64,000 nucleotides of DNA from JAUHXS01 sp965213575 (GCA_965213575.1 CBDBZN010000019.1:1-64000); one strand, 5' to 3'; shown: positions 18,392 to 27,548, counted from the stretch's first letter. The notes: generated by a model not told the origin, from the letters alone. Made by a program: numbers and translations.

Positions 18392-19801
18392 ATGAATATT
18401 CTAAAAGGAATAACTTATTTAAGCTTACTCGCATTCATTTTTACTTCTTGTAAAAAAGATAAAGACGATGATATACCAACTCCAACAACAACTACTAATA
18501 CTTTTACAGTAACTATCGAAAATGTTGTTACACCACAACCTTATTTCCAAAGTGGATCATTTGCAATACCTGTTGGTGCTACTGAACCAGGGCCAATTGA
18601 ACCGGGTGGCGCTTATGAATTTACTATTAATGCAGGCCCGCATGTAACTCCCGGAGACGGAGGGACAAGACTTTCTTTTGCAACTATGTTTGTACAATCC
18701 AACGACTTATTTTTAGCGCCTGATGAATCAGGAATCGAACTGTATGACGTATCAGGTAATGCACTAGGAGCTAGTGGAGCAGTGAATGTTACTGATCAAA
18801 TAATGTTATGGGATGCCGGAACGGAAGTAAACGACTCGACAGGCAGTTCAACTCAAAAACCTCAACAAGACCCAATGGCTGGAGATATAGGAACTGACCA
18901 AAATGGTGTTGTTACTGAAATCACCGGAAACTCTGATGGTGTAAATACACTTCCGGACGTTGATGAAGTTATAAGAGTGACAATCAGTAATCAAAATGGC
19001 ACAGAGTTCTTAGTTCGCATAGAAAATGTATCAGATGATCAAACTATAGCTACACCAGCCTTAGGTGCAGGTACTACCGCAGCAGTCCCTATGTCTCCCG
19101 GAGTATATGTTGTACATACAGATGACAATCCACTTTTTAATGTAGGAGAATCTGCCAGTGCAGGCCTTGAGGATATTGCTGAAGATGGATTTATTGATGT
19201 TGAAACTGCTAGAATAATAGCAAGTACCGGTTTGATAGTTCCACTTTCTCCTGGTGTTTGGGCAGTACATAATTCTAATGTTAATCCATTATTTAACTTA
19301 GGTGAAGAAGATTTTGGAGAAGGATTAGAAGCGATTGCTGAAGATGGAGTACCTACAGAAGCTGCAGCTTCTTTAGCAACTAAATCAGGTGTTTCTGCCA
19401 GCAATTTATTCAACACAGGTATATCAGCATCTGGCCCAGGTGCTATCACACCGGGAGACATGTTTACCTTTACTTTTACAGCAAGTCAAGGCGATAGGTT
19501 ATCATTAGCTACTATGTTTGTACAAAGTAATGATTGGATTTATGCATTCCCTGAAAATGGAATTGCTCTATATAATGGCAATACTCCAGTTAGTGGTGAT
19601 GTTACTAGCAGCATCTCATTGTATGATGTAGGTACTGAAGCTGACGAATATCCGGGAGCTGGATTAAATCAAGTTATTCGCCAACCTAGTCTAAATACCG
19701 GAGCTGAAGATACTGATACTGATGTTAGATTAGTCACCAACCCTCCAGCAAATGTTTTACCTGCAAGTAACGTTATTAAAGTAACGATTACTCCTCAATA
19801 G
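18392..19801 (+). CDS. Spondin_N-domain lipoprotein, two domains
   Basis: Outer-surface or periplasmic lipoprotein of 469 aa. The signal ends in a lipobox FTSC (Cys20) followed by KKDKDDD, the acidic tail often seen on exported Bacteroidota lipoproteins. Two spondin_N-like domains follow: residues about 33-198 and about 204-469. Each holds the block LSxATMFVQSND and a D-A/V-GTE strand. The second domain is enlarged because its PGVxxVHxxxNPLFNxGE...GLExIAEDG segment is present twice (about residues 230-270 and 285-325). Very acidic, with few lysines after the signal. Family function in bacteria is unknown; in animals the fold mediates extracellular-matrix adhesion. A strong terminator follows. 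Confidence 0.8.
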   Translation: MNILKGITYLSLLAFIFTSCKKDKDDDIPTPTTTTNTFTVTIENVVTPQPYFQSGSFAIPVGATEPGPIEPGGAYEFTINAGPHVTPGDGGTRLSFATMFVQSNDLFLAPDESGIELYDVSGNALGASGAVNVTDQIMLWDAGTEVNDSTGSSTQKPQQDPMAGDIGTDQNGVVTEITGNSDGVNTLPDVDEVIRVTISNQNGTEFLVRIENVSDDQTIATPALGAGTTAAVPMSPGVYVVHTDDNPLFNVGESASAGLEDIAEDGFIDVETARIIASTGLIVPLSPGVWAVHNSNVNPLFNLGEEDFGEGLEAIAEDGVPTEAAASLATKSGVSASNLFNTGISASGPGAITPGDMFTFTFTASQGDRLSLATMFVQSNDWIYAFPENGIALYNGNTPVSGDVTSSISLYDVGTEADEYPGAGLNQVIRQPSLNTGAEDTDTDVRLVTNPPANVLPASNVIKVTITPQ

Positions 19802-19818
19802 GATATTGAGATTGTAAT

Positions 19819-19854
19819 AAAAGGGTTGGGTTTTGTAAAATCCAACCCTTTTTA
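19819..19854 (+). terminator. Rho-independent terminator of spondin gene
   Basis: Perfect 11-bp stem AAAAGGGTTGG / CCAACCCTTTT with a 12-nt loop and continuing T residues, 18 bp after the stop codon. Confidence 0.85.
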
Positions 19855-19863
19855 ATTAGGGCC

Positions 19864-20210
19864 ATTCGCAAGTAAGAAAATGAATGATACCAAGGTGTTC
19901 AATGCAATTTATAGGTGTAAATCACCCGGTTTTAATCAAAAAAGCCTAAAATCGAAGTTATTTTTGCAATGATTTCTTCTTACTTTTCATTTGCTTGAAA
20001 AAAAGAAAGTAACAAAAAAAAATCAAGGCTGATTTTTCTTGCAAACAATCTCAGAAATGCTACCCAAAACAGCAGAAACCGCCACCTATTGGTGGCTTCA
20101 TACATCTGATCTTTCTCTCCCTCTCAATTTCGAGATTGTAGTAGCTTGAAAAAAAGGCCGTTTTCCCACCCAGAGATTCAGAATTTAAATGTGCCTAACT
20201 TGATTGAAAT
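19864..20210. mobile_element. MITE-like dispersed repeat, copy 2 (inverted, one end eroded)
   Basis: Near-identical reverse-complement copy of 5605-5953. The left end keeps ATTCGCAAGT exactly (19864-19873); the right end is degenerate (AACTTGATTGAAAT, ending near 20210). It contains the perfect hairpin CCACC-TATT-GGTGG near 20091 and the pair CAATCTC / GAGATTG flanking it, so it could fold strongly as RNA or single-stranded DNA. It has no coding capacity. It begins nine bases after the spondin terminator and fills most of the 548-bp gap to dapD; the remaining 140 bp are AT-rich with nothing recognisable. Confidence 0.75.
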
Positions 20211-20349
20211 TCAAAAATGGCAATTAAGATTAATTTCTCTTTTGATACAATCTCTTAAATATCGAGGTAGTTTTTATTAATACTTGTCTATTTACTCAAC
20301 AATGCCTCCCAATTCAAAAATCTGAAATTTGTAATCTGTAATCTAAAAA

Positions 20350-21168
20350 TTATATCGCCACATCATATTCTCTCAAAGCTTCATTTAAAGAAGTCTTCTT
20401 ATTAGTGGATTCTTTTCTTTTACCAATAATTAAAGCGCAAGTCACATTATACTCCCCGGCAGGAAATTTTTTGACATAACTACCCGGGATCACTACAGAA
20501 CCTGCCGGCACCCTACCCTTATATTCCTTAGGTTCATTTCCACTTACATCAATGATTTTAGTAGACATAGTTAAAGTAACATTTGCGCCTAATACCGCTT
20601 CTCTTTCCACATGCACTCCTTCTACTACAATACATCTAGAACCAATAAAACAGTCATCTTCAATGATGACAGGAGCAGCCTGAACAGGCTCCAAAACCCC
20701 ACCAATTCCTACACCTCCACTTAAATGTACATTTTTACCAATCTGAGCGCAAGACCCCACAGTTGCCCAGGTATCTACCATCGTACCTGAATCTACATAG
20801 GCACCTATATTAATATAAGACGGCATCATAATCACTCCGGAAGACACATACGCTCCGTATCGAGCAATGGCATGTGGAACCACTCGTACACCTAACTTTT
20901 CATAGTTTTTTTTCAATGCCATTTTATCACGAAATTCAAATGGGCCTACTTCAATAGTTTCCATTTTTTGAATAGGGAAATATAATATCACTGCTTTTTT
21001 AACCCATTCATTGACTTTCCACTCAGAATTACCCATTGGCTCCGCAGTCCTTAAACGGCCTTTATCTATTTCTTCCATCACTTCGCGTATAGTGCGTTGT
21101 ACAGAATCATCTACTAATAAACTTATATCTTCCCAGGCTTGCTCGATAATTTTTTGATATTTACTCAT
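20350..21168 (-). CDS. dapD: 2,3,4,5-tetrahydropyridine-2,6-dicarboxylate N-succinyltransferase
   Basis: Succinyl-CoA-dependent acylation of tetrahydrodipicolinate in the succinylase branch of lysine/meso-diaminopimelate synthesis. Length 272 aa is standard. N-terminal helical substrate domain, then a left-handed beta-helix of hexapeptide repeats from about residue 110 (GVIMMPSYINIGAYVDSGTMVDTWATVGS... in pieces), and the family block SGGVGIGGVLEPVQAAPVIIEDD. Product feeds peptidoglycan; dapB of the same pathway lies at 50963-51679. Single gene with ATG start. Confidence 0.95.
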   Translation of the reverse strand: MSKYQKIIEQAWEDISLLVDDSVQRTIREVMEEIDKGRLRTAEPMGNSEWKVNEWVKKAVILYFPIQKMETIEVGPFEFRDKMALKKNYEKLGVRVVPHAIARYGAYVSSGVIMMPSYINIGAYVDSGTMVDTWATVGSCAQIGKNVHLSGGVGIGGVLEPVQAAPVIIEDDCFIGSRCIVVEGVHVEREAVLGANVTLTMSTKIIDVSGNEPKEYKGRVPAGSVVIPGSYVKKFPAGEYNVTCALIIGKRKESTNKKTSLNEALREYDVAI

Positions 21169-21330
21169 ATTTTAATTGGGTTTTTCTTTTTTCATTACCT
21201 TCGTATTCGGCGAAGCTTTAATTTAGAATTAAAAGTTCTACAAGAACTAAACAAATATTTTAATGCTTTCTAAAATCGTTATTTAATATAATTGCATTAA
21301 TTAAAGGAACCATAAAATAAAGGAGAAAAA

Positions 21331-22092
21331 ATGGAAAAGATAAATAAGTACGTATACTTCTTCCTATTCATAATAATATATGCTTGTCAGCCCGAAAAAG
21401 AAACCAAACAGGTCATAGAATGGTATGATGATGATAAGACCAAAATTAAGAGTAAATATTATATGGTAGAGTCTGGAGATAGCATTTACAAAGAAGGTGC
21501 AGACAGTGGATATTTTGAATCAGGTAGCTTAATGCACATAAAGAATTACAAAAAAGGTAAAATGGATGGTGTCCAACAAGTTTATAGCCCTGAAGGAATA
21601 CTTGAAGAAGAAGCTGAATTTAAAAATGACCAACCTAATGGTTATAGAAAGCTTTTTTATCCTACAGGCGAAGTAGAGATAGTAGAAACTTATAAAGATG
21701 GGGAATTTCACGGGCCATATAGAAAATACAGTGAAACGGGAAATATCATGGCCGAAGGTAATTATATTAACGGCACTATTAGTGGAATTTGGAATACCTA
21801 TTATGAAAACGGAAAGCTAAAAGAAGCAGTTACTTTTGAAAATAATGTAGAGAATGGGCCATATACTGCTTACTTCGATAATGGAAAAATTGAAGCAGAA
21901 GGTATATATAAAGATGGCAAAGAAGTTGGAGAGTTTAAATATTATTACAAAAACGGACAAATAAACTGCATTGGTACTTATAACAATGGATTGGATGATA
22001 TGCATGAAACTTGTTATTATGAAGATGGGAAATTAAGAAAAGAAGTGATACGAAAAGGCGGTACTACAGTTAAATATGAGGAGTATAACTAG
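21331..22092 (+). CDS. YwqK/MORN-like repeat lipoprotein
   Basis: 253-aa lipoprotein made almost entirely of repeats. The signal peptide ends at IIYAC (Cys19). From about residue 55 the sequence contains roughly eight 22-24-residue units of the form YYxNGKLKxExxYKDGxxxGxxxxY, the MORN-variant pattern annotated as YwqK-family (often labelled antitoxin without good grounds). Such proteins are abundant in Bacteroidota and probably form a rigid beta-hairpin sheet. No toxin gene lies nearby, so the antitoxin label should not be taken as function. It is convergent with thyA. Confidence 0.8.
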   Translation: MEKINKYVYFFLFIIIYACQPEKETKQVIEWYDDDKTKIKSKYYMVESGDSIYKEGADSGYFESGSLMHIKNYKKGKMDGVQQVYSPEGILEEEAEFKNDQPNGYRKLFYPTGEVEIVETYKDGEFHGPYRKYSETGNIMAEGNYINGTISGIWNTYYENGKLKEAVTFENNVENGPYTAYFDNGKIEAEGIYKDGKEVGEFKYYYKNGQINCIGTYNNGLDDMHETCYYEDGKLRKEVIRKGGTTVKYEEYN

Positions 22093-22116
22093 ATAATCGG
22101 CGCTGGCGAACAATAT

Positions 22117-22911
22117 TTATATAGCAACAGGTGCTTTAATATGTGGATCAGGTGCATAATTAACCAATTCAAAATCCTCATATTTAAAACCAAAAATTGA
22201 TTTAACATTAGGATTAATCTTCATGGTGGGCAAGCTTTTGGGCGTTCGACTCAACTGAAGGCGAGTTTGCTCCAAATGATTTAAATATAAATGTGCGTCT
22301 CCGAAAGTATGAATAAAATCTCCTACTTCTAAATTACAAACTTGGGCAATCATCATAGTTAAGAGCGCATAAGAGGCTATGTTAAACGGTACGCCTAAAA
22401 AGACATCTGCACTTCGCTGATATAGCTGGCAAGATAGCTTTCCGTCTGCAACATAAAATTGAAAAAGACAATGGCAAGGTGGAAGTGCCATATTTTCTAT
22501 ATCAGCTACATTCCAAGCACTAACTATTAATCTTCTGGAATTAGGATTATTTTTTATTTGATCTATAAGACTAGTTATTTGATCTATCTCCTTCCCATCT
22601 GGGGTTGGCCAAGAACGCCACTGATGGCCGTAGACAGGCCCCAAATTGCCTCTTTCATCTGCCCATTCATCCCATATAGAAACTTTATTATCTTTTAAAT
22701 ATTTGATGTTTGTATCTCCTCGTAAAAACCATAATAACTCATGAATTATAGATCTAAGATGCAATTTTTTAGTTGTTAAACAAGGGAACCCATCATTCAA
22801 ATTAAACCGCATCTGATATCCAAATACGCTTAAAGTACCTGTTCCTGTCCGGTCTTCTTTTTTCATCCCGTTATCTACAATATGTTGTAAGAGATCTAAA
22901 TATGCTTGCAT
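22117..22911 (-). CDS. thyA: Thymidylate synthase
   Basis: Reductive methylation of dUMP to dTMP with methylene-tetrahydrofolate. 264 aa, collinear with E. coli ThyA: catalytic cysteine C146 in LPPCHCLFQFYV, RRLIVSAWN, QRSADVFLGVPFNIASYALL, and the C-terminal KAPVAI closing loop. Nothing unusual. No dihydrofolate reductase gene follows within the window; in this window thyA is alone and convergent with the YwqK-like gene. Confidence 0.97.
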   Translation of the reverse strand: MQAYLDLLQHIVDNGMKKEDRTGTGTLSVFGYQMRFNLNDGFPCLTTKKLHLRSIIHELLWFLRGDTNIKYLKDNKVSIWDEWADERGNLGPVYGHQWRSWPTPDGKEIDQITSLIDQIKNNPNSRRLIVSAWNVADIENMALPPCHCLFQFYVADGKLSCQLYQRSADVFLGVPFNIASYALLTMMIAQVCNLEVGDFIHTFGDAHLYLNHLEQTRLQLSRTPKSLPTMKINPNVKSIFGFKYEDFELVNYAPDPHIKAPVAI

Positions 22912-23040
22912 AGGATAAAATTAATATTAAATGATCTAAAATTTGAACTTATATCAAAAGGAAAATATTCTATAAGAGCTAGGCAAAAGCTCCTATAATT
23001 TTTCTTGCTTTTTTCAGGATAAATATTGTATTTTTATTTC

Positions 23041-23415
23041 ATGTCGAAGCCTTTATCTGTAGCCCTTATCACATTTTTTTTATTTATAGTTAATGGTTAT
23101 GCGCAAAATCATACGGATTCGCCCTTTATCGACTCTACAAAAACTCATTATTTTATTCCAAACTCCTTCTCCCCTAATGGAGACTTCAAAAATGATTTAC
23201 TTTTTATATATGCTCCACATCTAAGGGAGATAGAATGGTCTATATATGATAGCCGGGGTAAAATGATATTCTACACAACCGAGATTAGCCAAAGTTGGAA
23301 TGGAACATATAATGGTGAGGTAATGAATGAAGAAAATTACTTTTACACGCTTAAAGCTAAAACTAAAGAAGGGAAAGCAATTTTAGGTAAAGGGTCGATT
23401 GCAATTATACAATAA
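23041..23415 (+). CDS. Small secreted protein consisting mostly of a type B sorting domain
   Basis: 124 aa from the ATG at 23041 (a TTG 15 bp upstream is in frame but less likely). After a signal peptide ending at GYAQ there are only about 20 residues before the gliding-motility/type IX secretion type B C-terminal domain: FIPNSFSPNGDFKNDLLF, then WSIYDSRGKMIFYT, WNGTYNGE and the closing YFYTLKAKTKEGK. The domain normally sits at the end of large secreted proteins and directs export through T9SS. Here there is almost no cargo. The next gene ends in a close paralogue of the same domain, and their 5' leaders are similar. Confidence 0.75.
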   Translation: MSKPLSVALITFFLFIVNGYAQNHTDSPFIDSTKTHYFIPNSFSPNGDFKNDLLFIYAPHLREIEWSIYDSRGKMIFYTTEISQSWNGTYNGEVMNEENYFYTLKAKTKEGKAILGKGSIAIIQ

Positions 23416-23553
23416 CAGCAAGTATAATTTTTATATAACTAACTTTTCTAATCACGTATAATCAACCAAATATTATTAAAATATTTTGGATTCAATTAAA
23501 AAATTATTTTTTAATTTTTCCTTTTTTTCAACTATATATTGTATTTTCATTTA

Positions 23554-24799
23554 ATGCGAGTTTGTTTATTTTCAGCATTTTTAGCCATTAGTATGTTAGG
23601 AAGCATTGCCCAAAATTTAGTGCTTAATGGCAGCTTTGAAGACTTTACCTCTTGCCCCAGTTCTTATAGTCAGATATCTAGAGCACCTGATTGGCGCGAG
23701 CTACAAGCCTCGCCTGATTATATGCATAGTTGCAATACTGGAGATCTAAGTGTGCCTGATAATGTTTACGGCTCTCAAAATGCCAGAACAGGAGAGGGTT
23801 ATATAGGCCTGTTAGCATACTTTTCAGGAGGTGATGCTAGAGAATATGCTTATAGTCCACTTATTTGTCCACTAGATAGTGGAAGCGAATATTACATGGA
23901 ATTTTACGTGAGTTTAGCAGAAAGGTCTGAATATTCCGTGGCTACTATCGGCGCATTGTTTACCAGTGATCCTCAACCAAACCCAAACAAACAAGCTATT
24001 GAAGATACTCCTCAAGTAGAGAGTCCTGTGTCAAATGCTATAATAGATGTAAATGATTGGACCAAAATATCGGGATATTTTACAGCGGAGGGTAATTATA
24101 CACATATAGTTATTGGCAACTTTCAAACGGAAGCTAATTCAAACATTACCGAGATAGACGATCCCGGGACAGGATTAGGCGAGGCGTATTATTATATAGA
24201 AGATGTACTTATACAACCAGTAAATCCTGAAATATTTAACAATCACAGGAGATACCGTATTTTGCTTGGAAGATATAGCTGATAGCATCACTGTTAGTTT
24301 GATAGCAAGTGGTTCAGATGGATTAGTATGGGTAGCCACAGACAACCCTTCAGATACGCTTGCAGAAGGCAGCACCTTTTCGGCTACTATTTCATCAACG
24401 ACATCATATATATTGAAAGGAGAATGTGGTTTAAATTATCCATTTACTATTAGCATTGATTCTTGTTTGACTGATACTATTCCTGACGCTACCGACTCTA
24501 CTTCAATATTAGATTCTTTAAATAATAATATTTTATTTATTCCCAATTCCTTTTCGCCAAATGGAGATTCAAAAAATGATTTACTTTTTGTATATGCTCC
24601 AAATTTGAGTACTATAGAGTGGATCATACATGACAAGTTTGGGAAAAAAGTATTTTATACTACCGATATTAAACAAGGTTGGAATGGAACCTATTACAAT
24701 AAACCGGTAAATGAAGGGAACTACATCTATACGCTTAAAGCTAAGACTGAAGAGGGAGGACCAATTTTTAAGAAAGGATCTATTACGGTAGTAAGATAA
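23554..24799 (+). CDS. Secreted protein with type B sorting domain, interrupted by +1 shift
   Basis: T9SS cargo of about 415 aa. The N-terminal part (23554-24282) has a signal peptide ending GSIAQ and a jelly-roll-like region starting NLVLNGSFEDFTSCPSSYSQ, common in Bacteroidota surface proteins. Near 24240 the frame is lost (AACAATC where AACATC would keep it); the other frame continues ITGDTVFCLEDIADS, a PKD-like linker domain, and the sorting domain FIPNSFSPNGDSKNDLLF ending in ITVVR. Total length is a multiple of three plus one, consistent with one inserted base. In the 129-codon neighbour the sorting domain is nearly the same sequence, indicating duplication. Confidence 0.75.
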
Positions 24800-24838
24800 A
24801 CAAATTATAATTCGAAACTATAAATTTAGAACTAGCAA

Positions 24839-26029
24839 CTAAAGGCTCTTTCTCCTATTTAGTTCTTTGTTAATCAGTTGAAGTTCTCTCCCCACCTGCC
24901 CTGCTACAGAAGTATTTTCCTGAGCACGCCTATTTAGATAAGGAACAACTTCTTCCACCGGCCCATAAGGAATATATTTAGTAACATAATACCCGGCATG
25001 AGCTAAATTAAAAGATATATGGTCACTCATCCCATAAAGTTGAGCAAAAAATATCCGCTCATTATTTCTTTCTATATTTTTTTCGTCAATCAATTGTGCT
25101 AATAGCTTACAACTCTCTTCATTATGAGAAGCAACACACAGGGCTACACCAGTGTGATATTGCATACAAAATTCGATTGCTGTATTATAATCCTTATCAG
25201 TAGCGGCTTTATCAGGCTGTATGGGTGAGGGATAATCTAGTTCTTTTGCCCTGACTCGCTCCTTTTCCATATAAGCACCCCGAACGAGCTTAACTGCTAA
25301 TATATAATTATATTTCTGAGCGTGATCGTAAGATTTTCTCAGAAAATCGAATCTATCGTGACGATATAGTTGAATGGTATTATAAACAATTGCCTTTTGT
25401 TTATTGTAGGCTTGCATCATCTCTATTGTCAAATCATCAATGGCTTTTTGCACCCAACTTTCTTCTGCATCTACAAAAATTCCTGTGTCGTTTTGTGAGC
25501 CTGCCTCACAGATCGCATTTAATCTATGCTTAATCTTACCAAATTCCAATGCTTCATTTTCCGACAATGGTTTGCCTGCACTTACTTTTTCAAGCAATGC
25601 AAATCTTCCTAAACCGGTTATTTTTAGGCTGATTAAAGGAATACTTTTTTTAACTTTTGCATATTTAATTGATTCAATGATATTATCTCTGGTTTTATTA
25701 AAGTCTGCTTCTGATTCTTTTGCTTCCAATGCGTAGTCAAGAATAACACCAATGTTATATTTTTCTAACTGATCAATCGTTTTTTTACATTTTGCCAACG
25801 TCTCTCCTCCACAAAATTGCTCATATATTGTCTGTTTAATCATATATTTAGCACCCGGCAAATGCAACTTAATAGACCAGTCAGCCAATTTAGTACCAAT
25901 TTGTGTTAACGTAGGATTTCCGATCACTTTAAAAAGCAACTTTGCCTTTTTTAAGTCTTCATTAGATTGAGAGGCAAAAGCAATTGCTGTATCGTTAAAA
26001 CTTAATAATTTATCTTTTTCTTTAGTCAT
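24839..26029 (-). CDS. Proline dehydrogenase
   Basis: FAD-dependent oxidation of proline to pyrroline-5-carboxylate, monofunctional form (396 aa; no P5C dehydrogenase domain). TIM-barrel motifs are present: KITGLGRFALLEKVSAG, AVKLVRGAYMEKERVRA, CVASHNEES, and the C-terminal substrate-binding block PYLNRRAQENTSVAG. Family length is usual for Bacteroidota. Electrons go to the quinone pool. The P5C dehydrogenase is not in this window. It is divergent from the threonine dehydrogenase gene, which is also an amino-acid catabolic enzyme. Confidence 0.93.
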   Translation of the reverse strand: MTKEKDKLLSFNDTAIAFASQSNEDLKKAKLLFKVIGNPTLTQIGTKLADWSIKLHLPGAKYMIKQTIYEQFCGGETLAKCKKTIDQLEKYNIGVILDYALEAKESEADFNKTRDNIIESIKYAKVKKSIPLISLKITGLGRFALLEKVSAGKPLSENEALEFGKIKHRLNAICEAGSQNDTGIFVDAEESWVQKAIDDLTIEMMQAYNKQKAIVYNTIQLYRHDRFDFLRKSYDHAQKYNYILAVKLVRGAYMEKERVRAKELDYPSPIQPDKAATDKDYNTAIEFCMQYHTGVALCVASHNEESCKLLAQLIDEKNIERNNERIFFAQLYGMSDHISFNLAHAGYYVTKYIPYGPVEEVVPYLNRRAQENTSVAGQVGRELQLINKELNRRKSL

Positions 26030-26120
26030 TATAAGGTTTCCGTAAAAATATATCTTATAGTTTATATTTTGAGGCTTCGTTTAATTTTAAATTTTTAATT
26101 TTAAATCCTAAAATAAATAA

Positions 26121-27080
26121 ATGAGTAGAGAAGTAATATTAATTACGGGTACATGTGGACAAATAGGAACAGAATTAGCCGTAAACCTCAGAGAAAAATT
26201 TGGAGAAGATAATGTAATAGCATCAGATATTATAGAACCAAATAGCATTTTATCCTCAAATGGTCCTTTTGAACATATTGATATTTTAGATAAAGATACT
26301 TTACTATATGTTGTAAAGAAATATGGGGTTACTCAAATCTATCACCTTGCTTCACTTCTATCTGCTACCGGAGAAAAGAATCCTAAGTTAGCTTGGGAAG
26401 TGAATATGAATGGCTTGCTCAATATATTAGACTTAGCAAAAGAGCAAAAACTCAATAAAGTATTTTGGCCCAGTTCAATAGCAGTATTTGGCCCGACTAC
26501 GCCTAAAATAAATACTCCTCAGGTAGTTATCACAGAACCCAGTACAGTATACGGGATTAGTAAACTTGCAGGAGAAAGATGGTGTGATTATTATTATCAA
26601 AAGTATGGATTAGATGTTAGAAGTATTCGATACCCGGGGTTGATTAGTTATAAAACACTTCCGGGTGGTGGTACAACTGATTATGCGGTAGATATCTATT
26701 TTAAAGCAGTACAAGAACAAAAATATGAATGCTTCCTCAAGAAAGATACGAAGTTACCTATGATGTATATGGATGATGCTATTCGTGGCACTATTGACCT
26801 TATGCAGGCACCGGCAGAAAATATAACAGTGCGTTCCAGCTATAACTTTAATGCATTAAGCTTTACTCCAGAAGAAATTGCTAAGGCTATTAAAAAAGAG
26901 ATCTTAGACTTTGAAATTTCTTACAATCCGGATTTTAGGCAAGCAATCGCCAACTCTTGGCCACAAAGTATTGATGATTCAATGGCTAGAGAAGATTGGA
27001 ATTGGAAACCTACTTTTGATTTGAAAGAAATGACTAAAGATATGCTAGAAAATATAAGTAAATCATTAGTGGCAAAATAG
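26121..27080 (+). CDS. NAD-dependent epimerase-like L-threonine 3-dehydrogenase
   Basis: Extended short-chain dehydrogenase of 319 aa. NAD-binding GTCGQIG at residues 10-16, a serine pair in WPSSIAVFG near 118 and catalytic Y144-GIS-K148. The substrate region SIRYPGLISYKTLPGGGTTDYAVDIYF is characteristic of the UDP-galactose-epimerase-related threonine dehydrogenases found in Bacteroidota and psychrophiles, which oxidise L-threonine to 2-amino-3-ketobutyrate. Its 2-amino-3-ketobutyrate CoA-ligase partner is not in the window. ATG start; followed by a long perfect hairpin. Confidence 0.82.
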   Translation: MSREVILITGTCGQIGTELAVNLREKFGEDNVIASDIIEPNSILSSNGPFEHIDILDKDTLLYVVKKYGVTQIYHLASLLSATGEKNPKLAWEVNMNGLLNILDLAKEQKLNKVFWPSSIAVFGPTTPKINTPQVVITEPSTVYGISKLAGERWCDYYYQKYGLDVRSIRYPGLISYKTLPGGGTTDYAVDIYFKAVQEQKYECFLKKDTKLPMMYMDDAIRGTIDLMQAPAENITVRSSYNFNALSFTPEEIAKAIKKEILDFEISYNPDFRQAIANSWPQSIDDSMAREDWNWKPTFDLKEMTKDMLENISKSLVAK

Positions 27081-27102
27081 TGGCAGGTGGATATATGAAG
27101 CA

Positions 27103-27147
27103 GGAAATGCTACACTTCAAGCTGACGGCTTGAAGTGTAGCATTTCC
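27103..27147. repeat. 20-bp perfect palindromic hairpin between convergent genes
   Basis: Inverted arms GGAAATGCTACACTTCAAGC and its exact complement are separated by TGACG. It lies between the threonine dehydrogenase (+) and the SiaC-like gene (-). There is no T-tract on either side. It may be a bidirectional terminator or a REP-like palindromic unit. No second copy was found in this window. Confidence 0.7.
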
Positions 27148-27167
27148 AATAAGATAAATAAACTTTT

Positions 27168-27548
27168 TTATTCTTCCATCATCACCAGCTCGACTGGAAC
27201 TTTCACAATGCTTTCGTAATCTTCTCCTGCTTCTTGCATGTCTTCATCATCCTCTTCGTAATGCCATTTTATAGTTACTTTAGATCCACTTTCATGAAGC
27301 TTTTCTAATTTTCTGAAAATATCTAAAATACACTTTGAAGAACTAGTATTAAAATACTCCAGTTTAAAGTGAAAAATAGTTTCAGGATTTGCATTTCCAG
27401 AATAATTATCCAGCCAATCAAAAACAGGCTTATAGAATTCTGTTGAATTTTCCGGAATTGATCTTCCCTCAATTTCAAAAACTTTTGCATCCGCATCTAA
27501 ACGAACTTTTGGCGTTTTAGAAGTTGGCTCTATATTTACAGCATTCAT
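27168..27548 (-). CDS. siaC: SiaC-like regulatory phosphoprotein (DUF1987)
   Basis: 126-aa protein of the SiaC family, the substrate of a partner-switching kinase/phosphatase pair. The family core FHFKLEYFNTSSSKCILDI is intact; by position the phospho-acceptor corresponds to T68 in N67-T68-S69, the residue phosphorylated in Pseudomonas SiaC. A very acidic segment (EEDDEDMQEAGEDYE) follows. It is the last of three genes read in the same direction, 14 bp after the SiaB-like kinase gene. In Pseudomonas the unphosphorylated form activates the diguanylate cyclase SiaD; no cyclase gene is present here, so the effector is unknown. Confidence 0.88.
   Translation of the reverse strand: MNAVNIEPTSKTPKVRLDADAKVFEIEGRSIPENSTEFYKPVFDWLDNYSGNANPETIFHFKLEYFNTSSSKCILDIFRKLEKLHESGSKVTIKWHYEEDDEDMQEAGEDYESIVKVPVELVMMEE

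Noticed and set aside
21331..22092. YwqK-like gene as the antitoxin of a toxin-antitoxin pair
   Set aside because: It is a lipoprotein built of MORN-like repeats and no toxin-like partner gene adjoins it.
27103..27147. CRISPR repeat or array remnant
   Set aside because: Only one palindrome is present, with no spacers, repeats or cas genes.
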